From assembly GCA_029582265.1 (NCBI GenBank), contig CM055816.1:3502698-3566697 (forward strand): a stretch of DNA of 64,000 nt. The letters run 5' to 3'. Source of the stretch: Zoroaster sp. YZ-2022. Its lineage: Eukaryota > Echinodermata > Asteroidea > Forcipulatida > Zoroasteridae. Positions within the stretch are counted from its first letter, which is position 1. Each line of letters starts with the position of its first letter. This document shows, piece after piece, positions 52,201 to 53,270 of the stretch. Below the pieces are notes generated by a model. The model was not told the DNA's origin. It did no database searches and was given only the letters and a program-made list of their open reading frames with translations. Made by a program: the position numbers and the translations under genes.

Positions 52201-52876
52201 AATATTTAAATTAAATTATATGATTACCATATCGCCACTGTCAGTTGTCACCACCCTTTCTACCCGCATTGTTTTAAGTTACCAATTATAAATGCACCAA
52301 CAAAAGTGAACTTACTAAATTTTGAACAACAACGGTGACTTCATACGTGTAGGCAACTGCAGCATTTAGTGATCTTCGTCTGTTATCAACCTCCACTGAG
52401 AAGCTGGTACTGTTATCACCTATGCAATTCTTGGCCATAGTGTATTGGCAGTTACCTTGGAAGTGATGCCAGAGGTTGTCAAATGTGTTGTAGTGAGGGT
52501 CACCCGAGGCTGAGCAGATACCATACTCTATAAGCAAGGAAAATAACATGCAATATCTCTACATAATTGTGTCTTTATAAATCATCGGTAATGCTGACTT
52601 CAAATAGAGCACATCCTCCTACACTAAAAGATTTCAACTATTCAACTATAATTAGAGTATAACCAGAATAGAACAATTTATCAAATATACATCAATGTAA
52701 CAACATAGAGAATTTGCTCAATAGTTTCTCAAAGATTTCAGATCAAACTATATACTTACCTTGTTCATCACACCTAGGTCCCATGAACTCTCCTGCACAA
52801 GTGCAAGTGTAATGGTCAATGAAATTGTTGCAGATACCGCCATTCATACAAGGGCCACTTAAGCACGGTGTTAACT
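3965..52876 (-). CDS. Giant mucin-like multidomain protein gene (EGF, VWD-C8-TIL, EGF array, HYR, NIDO-AMOP-VWD, EGF, SEA), partial at both ends
   Basis: This entry spans 49 exons on the minus strand; coding is only in the exons listed separately. I placed each exon by an in-frame conserved domain, an AG acceptor and a GT donor. The lengths sum to 7,326 nt and the phases agree at all 48 junctions without a stop, which argues for one intact gene. The NIDO-AMOP-VWD core is the arrangement known from MUC4, SUSD2-like proteins and cnidarian mucin-like proteins; the N-terminal VWD-C8-TIL block is of the von Willebrand factor/gel-forming mucin type; HYR, calcium-binding EGF and SEA are extracellular adhesion modules. 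A secreted or membrane-tethered adhesive role is inference. The first visible exon starts in phase 1 and the last ends in phase 1, so further exons exist on both sides. No promoter, signal peptide or transmembrane segment is visible. Two neighbouring genes reading in phase cannot be fully excluded without transcripts. Confidence 0.88.
4413..4531 (-). CDS. Exon 48: SEA domain, first half
   Basis: A 119-bp exon, phase 1 to 0: [20 protein letters not shown], then [15 protein letters not shown]. This has the SEA-like pattern of a hydrophobic strand followed by a Y..L helix. The donor is GTAAGT. Confidence 0.8.
5127..5252 (-). CDS. Exon 47: calcium-binding EGF
   Basis: A 126-bp exon, phase 1-1: [40 protein letters not shown]. 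It is the last EGF before the SEA domain. The donor is GTATAG. Confidence 0.9.
5578..5706 (-). CDS. Exon 46: calcium-binding EGF
   Basis: A 129-bp exon, phase 1-1: [41 protein letters not shown]. Confidence 0.92.
6065..6205 (-). CDS. Exon 45: calcium-binding EGF
   Basis: A 141-bp exon, phase 1-1: [31 protein letters not shown], then an extended last loop [14 protein letters not shown]. Confidence 0.92.
6764..7012 (-). CDS. Exon 44: two calcium-binding EGF domains in one exon
   Basis: A 249-bp exon, phase 1-1. It encodes [18 protein letters not shown]...[15 protein letters not shown] and [18 protein letters not shown]...GYQGNGTYC. It is a second case, after exon 39, of two EGF domains sharing an exon. 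Confidence 0.92.
7456..7575 (-). CDS. Exon 43: calcium-binding EGF with fewer cysteines
   Basis: A 120-bp exon, phase 1-1: [39 protein letters not shown] count only five cysteines; the one usually found in the NP..C position of the first loop is replaced (SIWDPQ), so one disulfide may be missing. Confidence 0.9.
7667..7795 (-). CDS. Exon 42: calcium-binding EGF
   Basis: A 129-bp exon, phase 1-1: [41 protein letters not shown]. Confidence 0.92.
7955..8276 (-). mobile_element. MITE-like dispersed repeat (TTAAAGGGAAGGTACA family)
   Basis: It ends with GTACCTTCCCTTTAA at 8262-8276. Its interior (TATTTGGTAATATTCATTCA, CCTGTGAAAGTTTCATTG) resembles 28675-28960 and part of 15642-15900. A non-autonomous element is likely; its left end is unclear. 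Confidence 0.45.
8662..8775 (-). CDS. Exon 41: EGF, not calcium-binding
   Basis: A 114-bp exon, phase 1-1: [20 protein letters not shown], then [13 protein letters not shown]. It lacks the DxxEC start of its neighbours. A LINE 3' fragment starts about 25 bp upstream of its acceptor. Confidence 0.88.
8800..9229 (+). pseudogene. LINE 3' end fragment
   Basis: The open frame 8812-9138 codes about 108 residues resembling the C-terminal end of LINE ORF2 proteins ([20 protein letters not shown], then [12 protein letters not shown]). It is followed by a short UTR with AATAAA at 9206 and an A-run at 9219-9228. It sits in the intron upstream of exon 41, opposite to the host gene. The LINE clade is not assigned. 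Confidence 0.65.
9961..10080 (-). CDS. Exon 40: calcium-binding EGF
   Basis: A 120-bp exon, phase 1-1: [28 protein letters not shown], ending DDGSCNG. Confidence 0.92.
10726..10968 (-). CDS. Exon 39: two EGF domains in one exon
   Basis: A 243-bp exon, phase 1-1, coding two EGF domains with no intron between: [17 protein letters not shown]...GWSGNGTVC and [18 protein letters not shown]...GFVGNGVSC. The donor is GTTAGT. The fused pair probably reflects intron loss. Confidence 0.92.
10969..12475. other. Long intron between exons 39 and 38
   Basis: Besides the 89-bp minisatellite, the stretch 11290-11560 (GTTCAATAATCATGTTTTTG, ACACTGTTTTTGACCAAGAA) resembles 50420-50560, so both belong to an unnamed dispersed repeat. 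I see no coding exon here. Confidence 0.5.
11931..12288. repeat. Minisatellite, 89 bp x 4
   Basis: Four head-to-tail copies with an 89-bp period. Each contains TCAATAGTATTAACAGGCTG and ATCTCTATCCAGCCCTTTTA. Located in the intron between exons 38 and 39. Confidence 0.93.
12476..12595 (-). CDS. Exon 38: calcium-binding EGF
   Basis: A 120-bp exon, phase 1-1: [38 protein letters not shown]. The acceptor is TGCAG at 12596. Confidence 0.92.
12987..13118 (-). CDS. Exon 37: calcium-binding EGF
   Basis: A 132-bp exon, phase 1-1: [30 protein letters not shown], ending GDGTSCIG. Confidence 0.92.
   Translation of the reverse strand, partial: TLMNVNFRLTTVLQMLLVITLKVALNVAVMQAIWTSLVMEHHV
13512..13584. 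other. Large intronic hairpin
   Basis: A near-perfect inverted repeat with arms of about 34 nt, beginning AAAATGAGATT and closing at AAACCCATTTT-TAGG-AAAATGGGTTT, with only a few mismatches and a 4-nt loop. It starts 26 bp past the donor of exon 36. Confidence 0.85.
13611..13757 (-). CDS. Exon 36: calcium-binding EGF
   Basis: A 147-bp exon, phase 1-1. DIDEC start, then [16 protein letters not shown] and [12 protein letters not shown]. DxDEC and C-x-N-x4-F-x-C-x-C are calcium-binding EGF hallmarks. The donor GTGTGT is 26 bp upstream of a large intronic hairpin. Confidence 0.9.
13871..14051 (-). CDS. Exon 35: EGF domains
   Basis: A 181-bp exon, phase 0 to 1. [20 protein letters not shown] closes one EGF and opens another ([17 protein letters not shown]...[15 protein letters not shown]). 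The donor GTTTGT is weak. Confidence 0.87.
14312..14493 (-). CDS. Exon 34: second half of cadherin-like segment and start of EGF
   Basis: A 182-bp exon, phase 1 to 0. GLFTWTPVD...[11 protein letters not shown] completes the cadherin-like fold (F.W.P......FLA.D). It then runs into [15 protein letters not shown], the first half of an EGF domain that the next exon finishes. Confidence 0.86.
15225..15377 (-). CDS. Exon 33: cadherin-like segment
   Basis: A 153-bp exon, phase 1-1, coding [20 protein letters not shown], then [13 protein letters not shown]. The NxPP...V.E......A.D.DGD..T pattern is the cadherin/dystroglycan-like fold found after VWD in MUC4-type proteins. The donor is GTCAGT. Confidence 0.87.
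15642..15905 (+). mobile_element. MITE-like dispersed repeat (TTAAAGGGAAGGTACA family)
   Basis: It starts TTAAAGGGAAGGTACATGTA and shares TGGTATTTGGTAA and CTATGAAAGTTTTATCACG with the copies near 8.1 kb and 28.7 kb. Its right end is uncertain. Confidence 0.45.
15958..16243 (+). mobile_element. tRNA-derived SINE (Leu-like head)
   Basis: The first about 88 bp resemble a leucine-type tRNA, with an A box TGGCCGAGCGG at 15965-15975 and a B box GAGTTCGAGCC at 16022-16032. A body follows (CCTTGAGCAAGGTACTTAAC, GGATGGGATGTAAAGCCG, GTAAAAGAACCC) and then a GGATT repeat tail ending about 16243. Pol III transcription from A and B boxes and mobilisation by a LINE are known for such elements. It is a SINE rather than a working tRNA gene, because of the body and tail. 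Confidence 0.82.
16528..16736. repeat. Tandem copies of the end of exon 32 and its splice donor
   Basis: Two about 100-bp units downstream of the exon (minus sense) repeat the exon end and donor: on the plus strand ACTTACTTGCCGATTTCATA at 16628 and ACTTATTTGCCGATTTCATA at 16531, compared with the true boundary at 16737. The nearer copy keeps the GTAAGT donor; the farther one has ATAAGT. Confidence 0.8.
16743..17003 (-). CDS. Exon 32: post-VWD MUC4-like segment
   Basis: A 261-bp exon, phase 1-1. It begins [19 protein letters not shown] and contains [20 protein letters not shown], matching the MUC4/SUSD2 stretch SLF.Y......C.....C..D...... The acceptor CAG is at 17004-17006 and the donor GTAAGT follows 16743. 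Both flanks are tandem arrays: ten 53-bp units upstream copy the acceptor and the exon start, and two about 100-bp units downstream copy the exon end and donor. Confidence 0.88.
16974..17535. repeat. 53-bp minisatellite made from the acceptor and start of exon 32
   Basis: About ten units with a 53-bp period. On the minus strand each unit reads CTTATCCGTACAG followed by GGCGCATCACTGCTACTGAT, the same bases as the real acceptor and first codons of exon 32 at 17003. Units differ by single bases (GTACAG or GTATATGG at the acceptor). Confidence 0.9.
17699..17815 (-). CDS. Exon 31: end of second VWD domain ([10 protein letters not shown])
   Basis: A 117-bp exon, phase 1-1. [17 protein letters not shown] matches the conserved MUC4/SUSD2 block GVWN.NP.DDF...NG. 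It ends FYSFGDT plus one base, which the next exon completes as tryptophan, giving the family's FG.TW. Confidence 0.9.
18465..19505 (+). mobile_element. PIF/Harbinger-like element nested in another transposon
   Basis: The termini are inverted copies, GGGCCGGATAAATA and TATTTATCCGGCCC, flanked by AAT at 18462-18464 and 19506-19508, consistent with a 3-bp target duplication. Near both ends the palindrome AGCAATTGCT is repeated several times. The length (1,041 bp) is too short for a transposase; it carries one ORF with Myb/SANT-like character. PIF/Harbinger elements normally encode a transposase and a Myb-like protein, so this may be a derivative that kept only the second. Confidence 0.65.
18698..19288 (+). 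CDS. Myb/SANT-like (Harbinger-type) ORF inside the nested transposon
   Basis: The open frame runs 18587-19288; I prefer the internal ATG at 18698 because the preceding part contains terminal repeat sequence (AGCAATTGCTTA). The segment [20 protein letters not shown] followed by [19 protein letters not shown] and then [20 protein letters not shown] looks like a trihelix Myb/SANT or MADF domain, with the basic third helix expected to bind DNA. The rest is low in recognisable features and is probably partly non-coding. Expression and function are unknown; the family assignment is from pattern only. Confidence 0.5.
   Translation: MDAAEELGSGTNSEQSLNELFVSIIKEYPVLIEKSQLPGVKDRKANALKKAQMSIATNTGKAMDEKQILKKTANMKSQVKKKTDGMQTGNRKIVLVPWEQDLYNIFKGDENPTITKMPCAISAGFKPSTSTAASHSKFSKLNRNNFRYLVGLTSSRFILSLYTFSCSLTCINSTMMAGVMQHTSVSKCVSSSFSIL
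19966..20130 (-). CDS. Exon 30: second VWD domain
   Basis: A 165-bp exon, phase 1-1, coding [20 protein letters not shown] to [13 protein letters not shown]. The GLLG ending is the position of the VWD GLLGNW/GVW motif, completed by the next exon. The donor is GTGAGT. Confidence 0.87.
20483..20640. repeat. Minisatellite, 28 bp x about 6
   Basis: Units of ATCTTTGTGTAAGTTTCAAT plus CTGTACTT repeat every 28 bp in the intron between exons 29 and 30. Confidence 0.9.
20793..20871 (-). CDS. Exon 29: second VWD domain
   Basis: A 79-bp exon, phase 0 to 1, coding [20 protein letters not shown] and VTPTADG. It follows the MUC4-type VWD pattern. The acceptor is ATTTCAG and the donor GTAAGA. Confidence 0.83.
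20930..21120. repeat. Minisatellite, about 22-23 bp x 8
   Basis: Units of GCCCTGTGTAATTACCAGGC, with variants CTAGCC and TTTACAGG at the right end. It lies about 60 bp upstream of exon 29. Confidence 0.9.
21360..21770. repeat. Minisatellite, 39 bp x about 11
   Basis: Units contain ATGATTGGCGTCGTGATCCA and TAATGATCTGCGCATTTGT. As 39 is divisible by three, long frames stay open on both strands; these are not treated as genes. Confidence 0.92.
21939..22156 (-). CDS. Exon 28: second VWD domain (MUC4 type), start
   Basis: A 218-bp exon, phase 1 to 0. [20 protein letters not shown] followed by GEYTLVLL is the typical MUC4/SUSD2 VWD opening, with a second GDPH motif. The donor GTTGGT is atypical but has the GT and keeps frame. 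Confidence 0.92.
22288..24112 (-). mobile_element. Mariner-type transposon with long terminal inverted repeats
   Basis: The ends CAGTGCGTAT and ATACGCACTG are flanked by TA at 22286-22287 and 24113-24114, the Tc1/mariner target. The inverted arms match for about 225 bp (to about 22510 on the left), much longer than the short repeats of classic mariner. The interior carries a broken transposase on the minus strand. It is inserted in the intron between exons 27 and 28. Confidence 0.92.
22600..23767 (-). pseudogene. Mariner transposase, broken
   Basis: The frame 23767-23210 codes the DNA-binding half and the first catalytic aspartate ([20 protein letters not shown]). It continues in another frame at 23213-23025 ([26 protein letters not shown]). 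An apparent insertion of roughly 90 bp (22940-23030) follows, then QDGAPAH with the second aspartate, a TAA within WPPR-PDL, and the last catalytic motif [12 protein letters not shown]. About 41 residues separate the second and third aspartates, suggesting the DD41D group. Two frame breaks and one stop make it inactive. Confidence 0.85.
24505..25400. repeat. Minisatellite, about 60 bp x 15
   Basis: Units contain ACTCCTTTGTGTGTGCGTAC, ATTTGGAGTATGCAGTAGAC and CGGGTTATAGGATAGC. Located immediately downstream of exon 27 in the intron. Confidence 0.93.
25458..25568 (-). CDS. Exon 27: end of AMOP domain
   Basis: A 111-bp exon, phase 1-1: [20 protein letters not shown] then CWRYRPPFW. This is the conserved AMOP ending seen in MUC4 and SUSD2 (CC..S..C..Y...RP...C..Y.PP), placed immediately before VWD as in those proteins. 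Confidence 0.92.
26152..26331 (-). CDS. Exon 26: AMOP domain, middle
   Basis: A 180-bp exon, phase 1-1. It carries [11 protein letters not shown], the AMOP GxQCCY motif, and continues to [20 protein letters not shown]. The donor is GTAAGT. Confidence 0.88.
26793..27784. mobile_element. hAT-like non-autonomous TIR element, copy 1
   Basis: It begins TAGGCTTGGGCGATA and ends TATCGTGTCATCGCCCAAGC plus CTA. The subterminal regions are rich in TATCGCGATA-like palindromes. The interior is closely similar to the copy at 55695-57164 (shared CATAATAATTATGTGGGACG and ACCGTGGAGAATAA), with a deletion here. I see no convincing target duplication for this copy. Confidence 0.8.
27845..28292 (-). CDS. Exon 25: end of NIDO and start of AMOP
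   Basis: At 448 bp this is the largest exon (phase 0 to 1). It encodes [28 protein letters not shown] and [12 protein letters not shown] (end of NIDO), then [10 protein letters not shown] and [17 protein letters not shown], the beginning of the AMOP domain. A hAT-like TIR element ends 60 bp into the following intron. Confidence 0.9.
28660..29190 (+). mobile_element. MITE-like repeat followed by a possible LINE-like 3' end
   Basis: 28675-28960 shares GTGGTATTTGGTA and CCTGTGAAAATGTCATGTTA with the TTAAAGGGA family. The following part to 29190 ends in ATCAATAAATGAA repeats, like a retroposon tail. Boundaries are uncertain. Confidence 0.4.
29700..30088. mobile_element. Short TIR element, piggyBac-like ends
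   Basis: The ends CCCTCCTATAGG and ATAGGAGGG are inverted. TTAA follows on the right (30089-30092), and TTAAA precedes on the left, one base out of register. CCCT ends with TTAA targets are a piggyBac trait. No coding capacity. Confidence 0.5.
30105..30266 (-). CDS. Exon 24: NIDO domain
   Basis: A 162-bp exon, phase 0-0, containing [17 protein letters not shown], matching the NIDO strand that reads W...VTW..V in the family. A short TIR element ends at about 30092, only 12 bp beyond the splice donor. Confidence 0.9.
30387..30554 (-). CDS. Exon 23: NIDO domain core
   Basis: A 168-bp exon, phase 0-0. [13 protein letters not shown] followed by [13 protein letters not shown] is the diagnostic NIDO start (F.NNG.I.F ... 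IAPFW.D). The acceptor is TTTATAG and the donor GTAAGT. Confidence 0.9.
30735..31300 (+). repeat. Dispersed repeat, inverted copy at 38.27-38.54 kb
   Basis: GCTTTGGTTCAATTTCTGAG, GGGGGTGCTCTGAAC and CACTTTATTCACAGAAGTCA recur in reverse at 38380-38540; the right half (ACCCTATAAAAGTGCTTCAG, AACTCTGCAACTATG) recurs in the same orientation at 40830-41110. No ends or coding frame were recognised. Confidence 0.6.
31634..31729 (-). CDS. Exon 22: NIDO region
   Basis: A 96-bp exon, phase 0-0 (32 codons): [20 protein letters not shown] through CNDLYEKLY. The acceptor is TTTCTAG and the donor GTAAGT. It keeps frame between exons 21 and 23; the sequence itself is less conserved than the rest of the NIDO domain. 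Confidence 0.75.
32440..32525. repeat. CCACC-rich pyrimidine tract
   Basis: About 85 bp of almost uninterrupted C and CCACC/CCACCC on the plus strand, with a run of ten C at 32513-32522, in the intron downstream of exon 21. Confidence 0.85.
32645..32709 (-). CDS. Exon 21: start of NIDO region
   Basis: A short 65-bp exon, phase 1 to 0, coding [20 protein letters not shown]. The PHG...GD..L pattern is the usual lead-in to a NIDO (nidogen-like) domain. The donor is GTATGT. A C-rich tract lies about 120 bp downstream. Confidence 0.78.
32860..34140. repeat. Large minisatellite, 36-42 bp, about 30 copies
   Basis: Units of ATCACAGTAGCTACACTGAT plus GACAGAGCTGGCTTCTA, with optional TATA, CATA or no spacer giving 36-, 38- or 42-bp variants. 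Degenerate copies mark the right edge to 34140, close to exon 20. Frames on both strands are repeat artefacts. Confidence 0.95.
34198..34470 (-). CDS. Exon 20: HYR domain
   Basis: A 273-bp exon, phase 1-1, coding one complete HYR (hyalin repeat) domain: [18 protein letters not shown], then [27 protein letters not shown] and CTFTVTV. One domain per symmetric exon is usual for HYR. HYR modules are immunoglobulin-like and act in extracellular adhesion. Confidence 0.92.
34690..35340 (+). pseudogene. Second mariner-like transposase remnant
   Basis: A degraded plus-strand transposase: [20 protein letters not shown], then [20 protein letters not shown], a deletion removing the SPDLTP region, and [20 protein letters not shown] in another frame, ending near a TGA at about 35333. 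The order matches mariner transposases, but it differs from the copy at 22-24 kb. No inverted repeats were found. Confidence 0.75.
35585..36547 (-). pseudogene. Penelope-like element, 3' part (RT fragment and GIY-YIG endonuclease)
   Basis: The frame 36043-35609 encodes the C-terminal region of a Penelope-like protein: [20 protein letters not shown], then [17 protein letters not shown], which fits the GIY-YIG endonuclease, and [16 protein letters not shown]. Further upstream on the minus strand (36547-36300) are [18 protein letters not shown] and, after a frameshift, [20 protein letters not shown], matching the RT motif region (IDD). It is truncated at its 5' end near 36547 and has stops and frameshifts. 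Confidence 0.8.
36825..36917 (-). CDS. Exon 19: diverged copy of the 93-bp EGF-module exon
   Basis: Again exactly 93 bp and phase 1-1, with the same cysteine spacing as the array (CRNGGT, CECSC, QWTGTTC), but diverged in sequence. The acceptor is TTTTCAG at 36918 and the donor GTATGT. It is separated from the array by about 8 kb containing a LINE and a THAP ORF. It probably represents an older duplicate. Confidence 0.85.
36985..37165 (-). mobile_element. tRNA-derived SINE fragment
   Basis: On the minus strand the B box GGGTTCGAATCCC is at 37101-37113 and an A-box-like AGAGGTTAAGACG near 37136-37150. A non-tRNA tail follows (TTTTTTTCACAGACACTCGG, CAGTGCTATACACACGTCGG). The acceptor arms do not pair, so it is not a functional tRNA. 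Confidence 0.65.
37440..37598 (-). mobile_element. Terminal fragment of the GGGGTGGAC TIR family
   Basis: Reading on the minus strand from 37598: GGGGGTGGACGATATCG, then GATATTCAAAGAATTATCGG and CTAAATCAG, similar to the left arm of the element at 17869. I did not find the opposite terminus. Confidence 0.55.
38564..38602. other. Perfect 17-bp hairpin
   Basis: TTTTTAGGTTGCTTATG, loop ATTGA, then CATAAGCAACCTAAAAA. A third partial copy (GTTGCTTATGTCAT) follows at about 38634. Not a bacterial terminator; possibly a fold-back element remnant. Confidence 0.85.
39979..40404 (+). CDS. THAP-domain ORF within the large intron
   Basis: A 141-codon frame with a complete THAP zinc finger at residues 1-91: CAVGGC (C5, C10), FFRFPRNP, W35, then CSAHF (C55, H58) and the closing VPTL. 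THAP domains bind DNA through a C2CH zinc site and occur in host transcription regulators and P-element transposases. Beyond residue 92 the sequence is serine- and charge-rich without a known domain. A donor-like GTGAGT at 40276, right after residue 99, could make this the first exon of a spliced gene. It lies antisense within the large host intron. Whether it is a gene or a transposon relic is open. Confidence 0.6.
   Translation: MPSTCAVGGCTRSATKNPEVSFFRFPRNPAASKEWVKFVNNTRKDFTLTKWSLICSAHFTGDCRDSSSQVKESFGLDTKYRLKQGSVPTLKASNIERRQVSTTGSSSAESSLSAGDSERRHGRGRTKRTGTAFEKREKIRE
40830..41160 (+). repeat. Dispersed repeat, third copy of the 30.7-kb family
   Basis: CACTAGAGGGCACTCTGC, ACCCTATAATAGTGCTGCAG, GGTCATGTCTGTTTACGAAA and CTGCAACTATG resemble the right half of 30735-31300. 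The inverted left half sits at 38380-38540. Confidence 0.55.
42490..42520 (-). promoter_or_regulatory. Cluster of AGGTCA-like half-sites, DR1 spacing
   Basis: Plus-strand TGACCT at 42490, 42501 and 42508, and CGACCT at 42515. The last three are 7 bp apart, so one nucleotide separates each hexamer, as in DR1 nuclear-receptor sites. No gene start is near; this may be chance or part of a repeat. Confidence 0.25.
42637..42700 (-). pseudogene. Decayed eleventh EGF-exon unit
   Basis: ATGTCAGTTTGCATTCTGG followed directly by ACTTTGAGGCAAGCATAATC and TTCCTATTCAAAGCCAAAAA matches the start of an array exon with its acceptor, then the array intron, with a gap between. The exon body is gone. The LINE at 42701 begins where the match stops. 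Confidence 0.65.
42701..45000 (+). mobile_element. LINE (PHD finger, AP endonuclease) with the reverse transcriptase deleted
   Basis: From left to right: a leader, an N-terminal ORF with a 2A-like motif, a PHD-like finger, endonuclease fragments, then a jump near 44760 to a 3' UTR ending AATAAATTCAATCAATCAAT with a TCAA tail at 44980-45000. The reverse transcriptase is missing. The right end abuts the EGF-exon unit at CCAATATGGATACATTGCTC. Confidence 0.82.
42901..44630 (+). pseudogene. LINE N-terminal region, PHD finger and endonuclease, frameshifted
   Basis: Frame 42901-43323 starts [20 protein letters not shown] and ends with [10 protein letters not shown], a 2A-like sequence. The next frame carries [12 protein letters not shown] and FSYVCNKC, a PHD-type zinc finger. 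The endonuclease follows in pieces: [50 protein letters not shown] and the catalytic SDHFI, then WISTEI. At least three frameshifts or stops separate them. CR1/L2-like elements of marine invertebrates are known to have this arrangement. Confidence 0.82.
45010..48370. repeat. Tandem duplication units carrying the EGF exons (about 296-367 bp each)
   Basis: Exon-plus-intron units repeat with spacings of 362, 360, 296, 335, 367, 335, 367, 359 and 359 bp. Introns share landmarks such as GACTTTGAGGCAAGCATAAT and CACATATGTGCTTC. The alternating 335/367 lengths show a two-unit block that was itself duplicated; the two rightmost 359-bp units are almost identical, so recent events are likely. Confidence 0.92.
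45028..48260 (-). CDS. Exons 9-18: array of ten 93-bp EGF-module exons
   Basis: Ten exons, in gene order: 48168-48260, 47809-47901, 47450-47542, 47083-47175, 46748-46840, 46381-46473, 46046-46138, 45750-45842, 45390-45482, 45028-45120. Each is exactly 93 bp, phase 1 at both ends, with acceptor CAG and donor GTACGT or GTAAGT. Each codes a 31-residue EGF-like module with spacing C-x3-C-x10-C-x-C-x-C-x8-C; the core reads CNNGGT then NWTGNDC. Copies differ by a few residues (the cysteine-flanked residue is M or I; the first residue D or E). Because the exons are symmetric, any number can be added or lost without changing the frame. Confidence 0.9.
48814..48991 (-). CDS. Exon 8: VWC-like segment plus EGF
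   Basis: A 178-bp exon, phase 0 to 1. [20 protein letters not shown] is the VWC/TILa-like continuation after TIL. It is followed by an EGF-like half, [20 protein letters not shown]. It ends in phase 1, matching the 1-1 exons of the array that follows. Confidence 0.87.
49061..49296. mobile_element. Short MITE-like repeat (TTAAAGGGACA ends)
   Basis: TTAAAGGGACAATATCG at the left and GATAGTGTGCCTTTAA at the right are roughly inverted. A related partial copy is at 14690-14765 (GTGCACCAATTCAATGCCCT, ACTGTCCCTTTAA). Confidence 0.5.
49434..49636 (-). CDS. Exon 7: TIL (trypsin-inhibitor-like) domain
   Basis: A 203-bp exon, phase 1 to 0. It opens [20 protein letters not shown] and continues with [20 protein letters not shown] and [11 protein letters not shown], a complete TIL domain of the kind that follows VWD-C8. 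The donor GTTAGT is weaker than most in this gene. Confidence 0.9.
49865..50047 (-). CDS. Exon 6: C8 domain, main part
   Basis: A 183-bp exon, phase 1 to 1. It encodes [42 protein letters not shown] and WRNETFC, the standard C8 order (C..V.P..Y...C..D.C...C..L..Y...C). The exon starts at the TTACAG acceptor at 50048. Confidence 0.9.
50698..50854 (-). CDS. Exon 5: VWD-C8 linker and start of C8 domain
   Basis: A 157-bp exon, phase 0 to 1. The text [13 protein letters not shown] is the usual transition after a VWD domain (F..SW.V). The cysteines DPCAQ and KCEII begin the C8 domain. The donor is GTAAAT. Confidence 0.86.
51083..51244 (-). CDS. Exon 4: end of first VWD domain (CGLCGNYNG)
   Basis: A 162-bp exon, phase 0 to 0. 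It contains [19 protein letters not shown] and then the VWD hallmark CGLCGNYNG, followed by [11 protein letters not shown]. The donor is GTAAGT after 51083. Confidence 0.9.
51396..51500 (-). CDS. Exon 3: first VWD domain, middle
   Basis: A 105-bp exon, phase 0 to 0 (35 codons): [20 protein letters not shown] through ITGRYV. These are the central beta strands of a VWD domain. The acceptor is TTTTTTTCAG and the donor GTAAAT. Confidence 0.87.
52316..52527 (-). CDS. Exon 2: start of first VWD domain (GDPH)
   Basis: A 212-bp exon, phase 1 to 0. It opens with [16 protein letters not shown], the usual beginning of a von Willebrand type D domain, including the GDPH tetrapeptide that is an autocleavage site in some mucins. 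It continues with [13 protein letters not shown] and ends in the VEVDNRRR...VVVQNL strand region. The donor is GTAAGT. Confidence 0.9.
52760..52876 (-). CDS. Exon 1 (visible): EGF domain
   Basis: A 117-bp exon, phase 1 at both ends, encoding a classical six-cysteine EGF domain containing [10 protein letters not shown] and [12 protein letters not shown]. The acceptor is CAG at 52877-52879 and the donor GTAAGT follows 52760. The intron just upstream (52885-52965) is clearly similar to the intron upstream of the EGF-exon array (48370-48450), so this exon and the array may share a duplication history. Confidence 0.88.
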
Positions 52877-53270
52877 CTGTTTTTATGATACAATTTAAAA
52901 TTAGCTGTGGCAATCTGCTTACAAACCATAAGGACATTCTTATATTACAAAAAATAGCATTACACAGTTTCAGATCCATCAACTTTGCTATAGTTATTGT
53001 CCCATCTAACTCAACAAATTACCCTATAAATTCATTATAATCTACCAGTATTAATTAGATGCATCAACTTTAGTATAGTTAATTCGATATTCACTGTGCA
53101 GTACATGTACACTTGTAATGGTTATGTCCGTGTACATTCGATGGAAGGCTGCATAACTACGACAGAACATTGAGGACAAGACATGAAATGAAAGGTAAGA
53201 ATATAAAAGCTCTAGCTTAATTTTTTTTTAAATGGGAAATATATTGTATTACCATACAAAAAACACTCTA

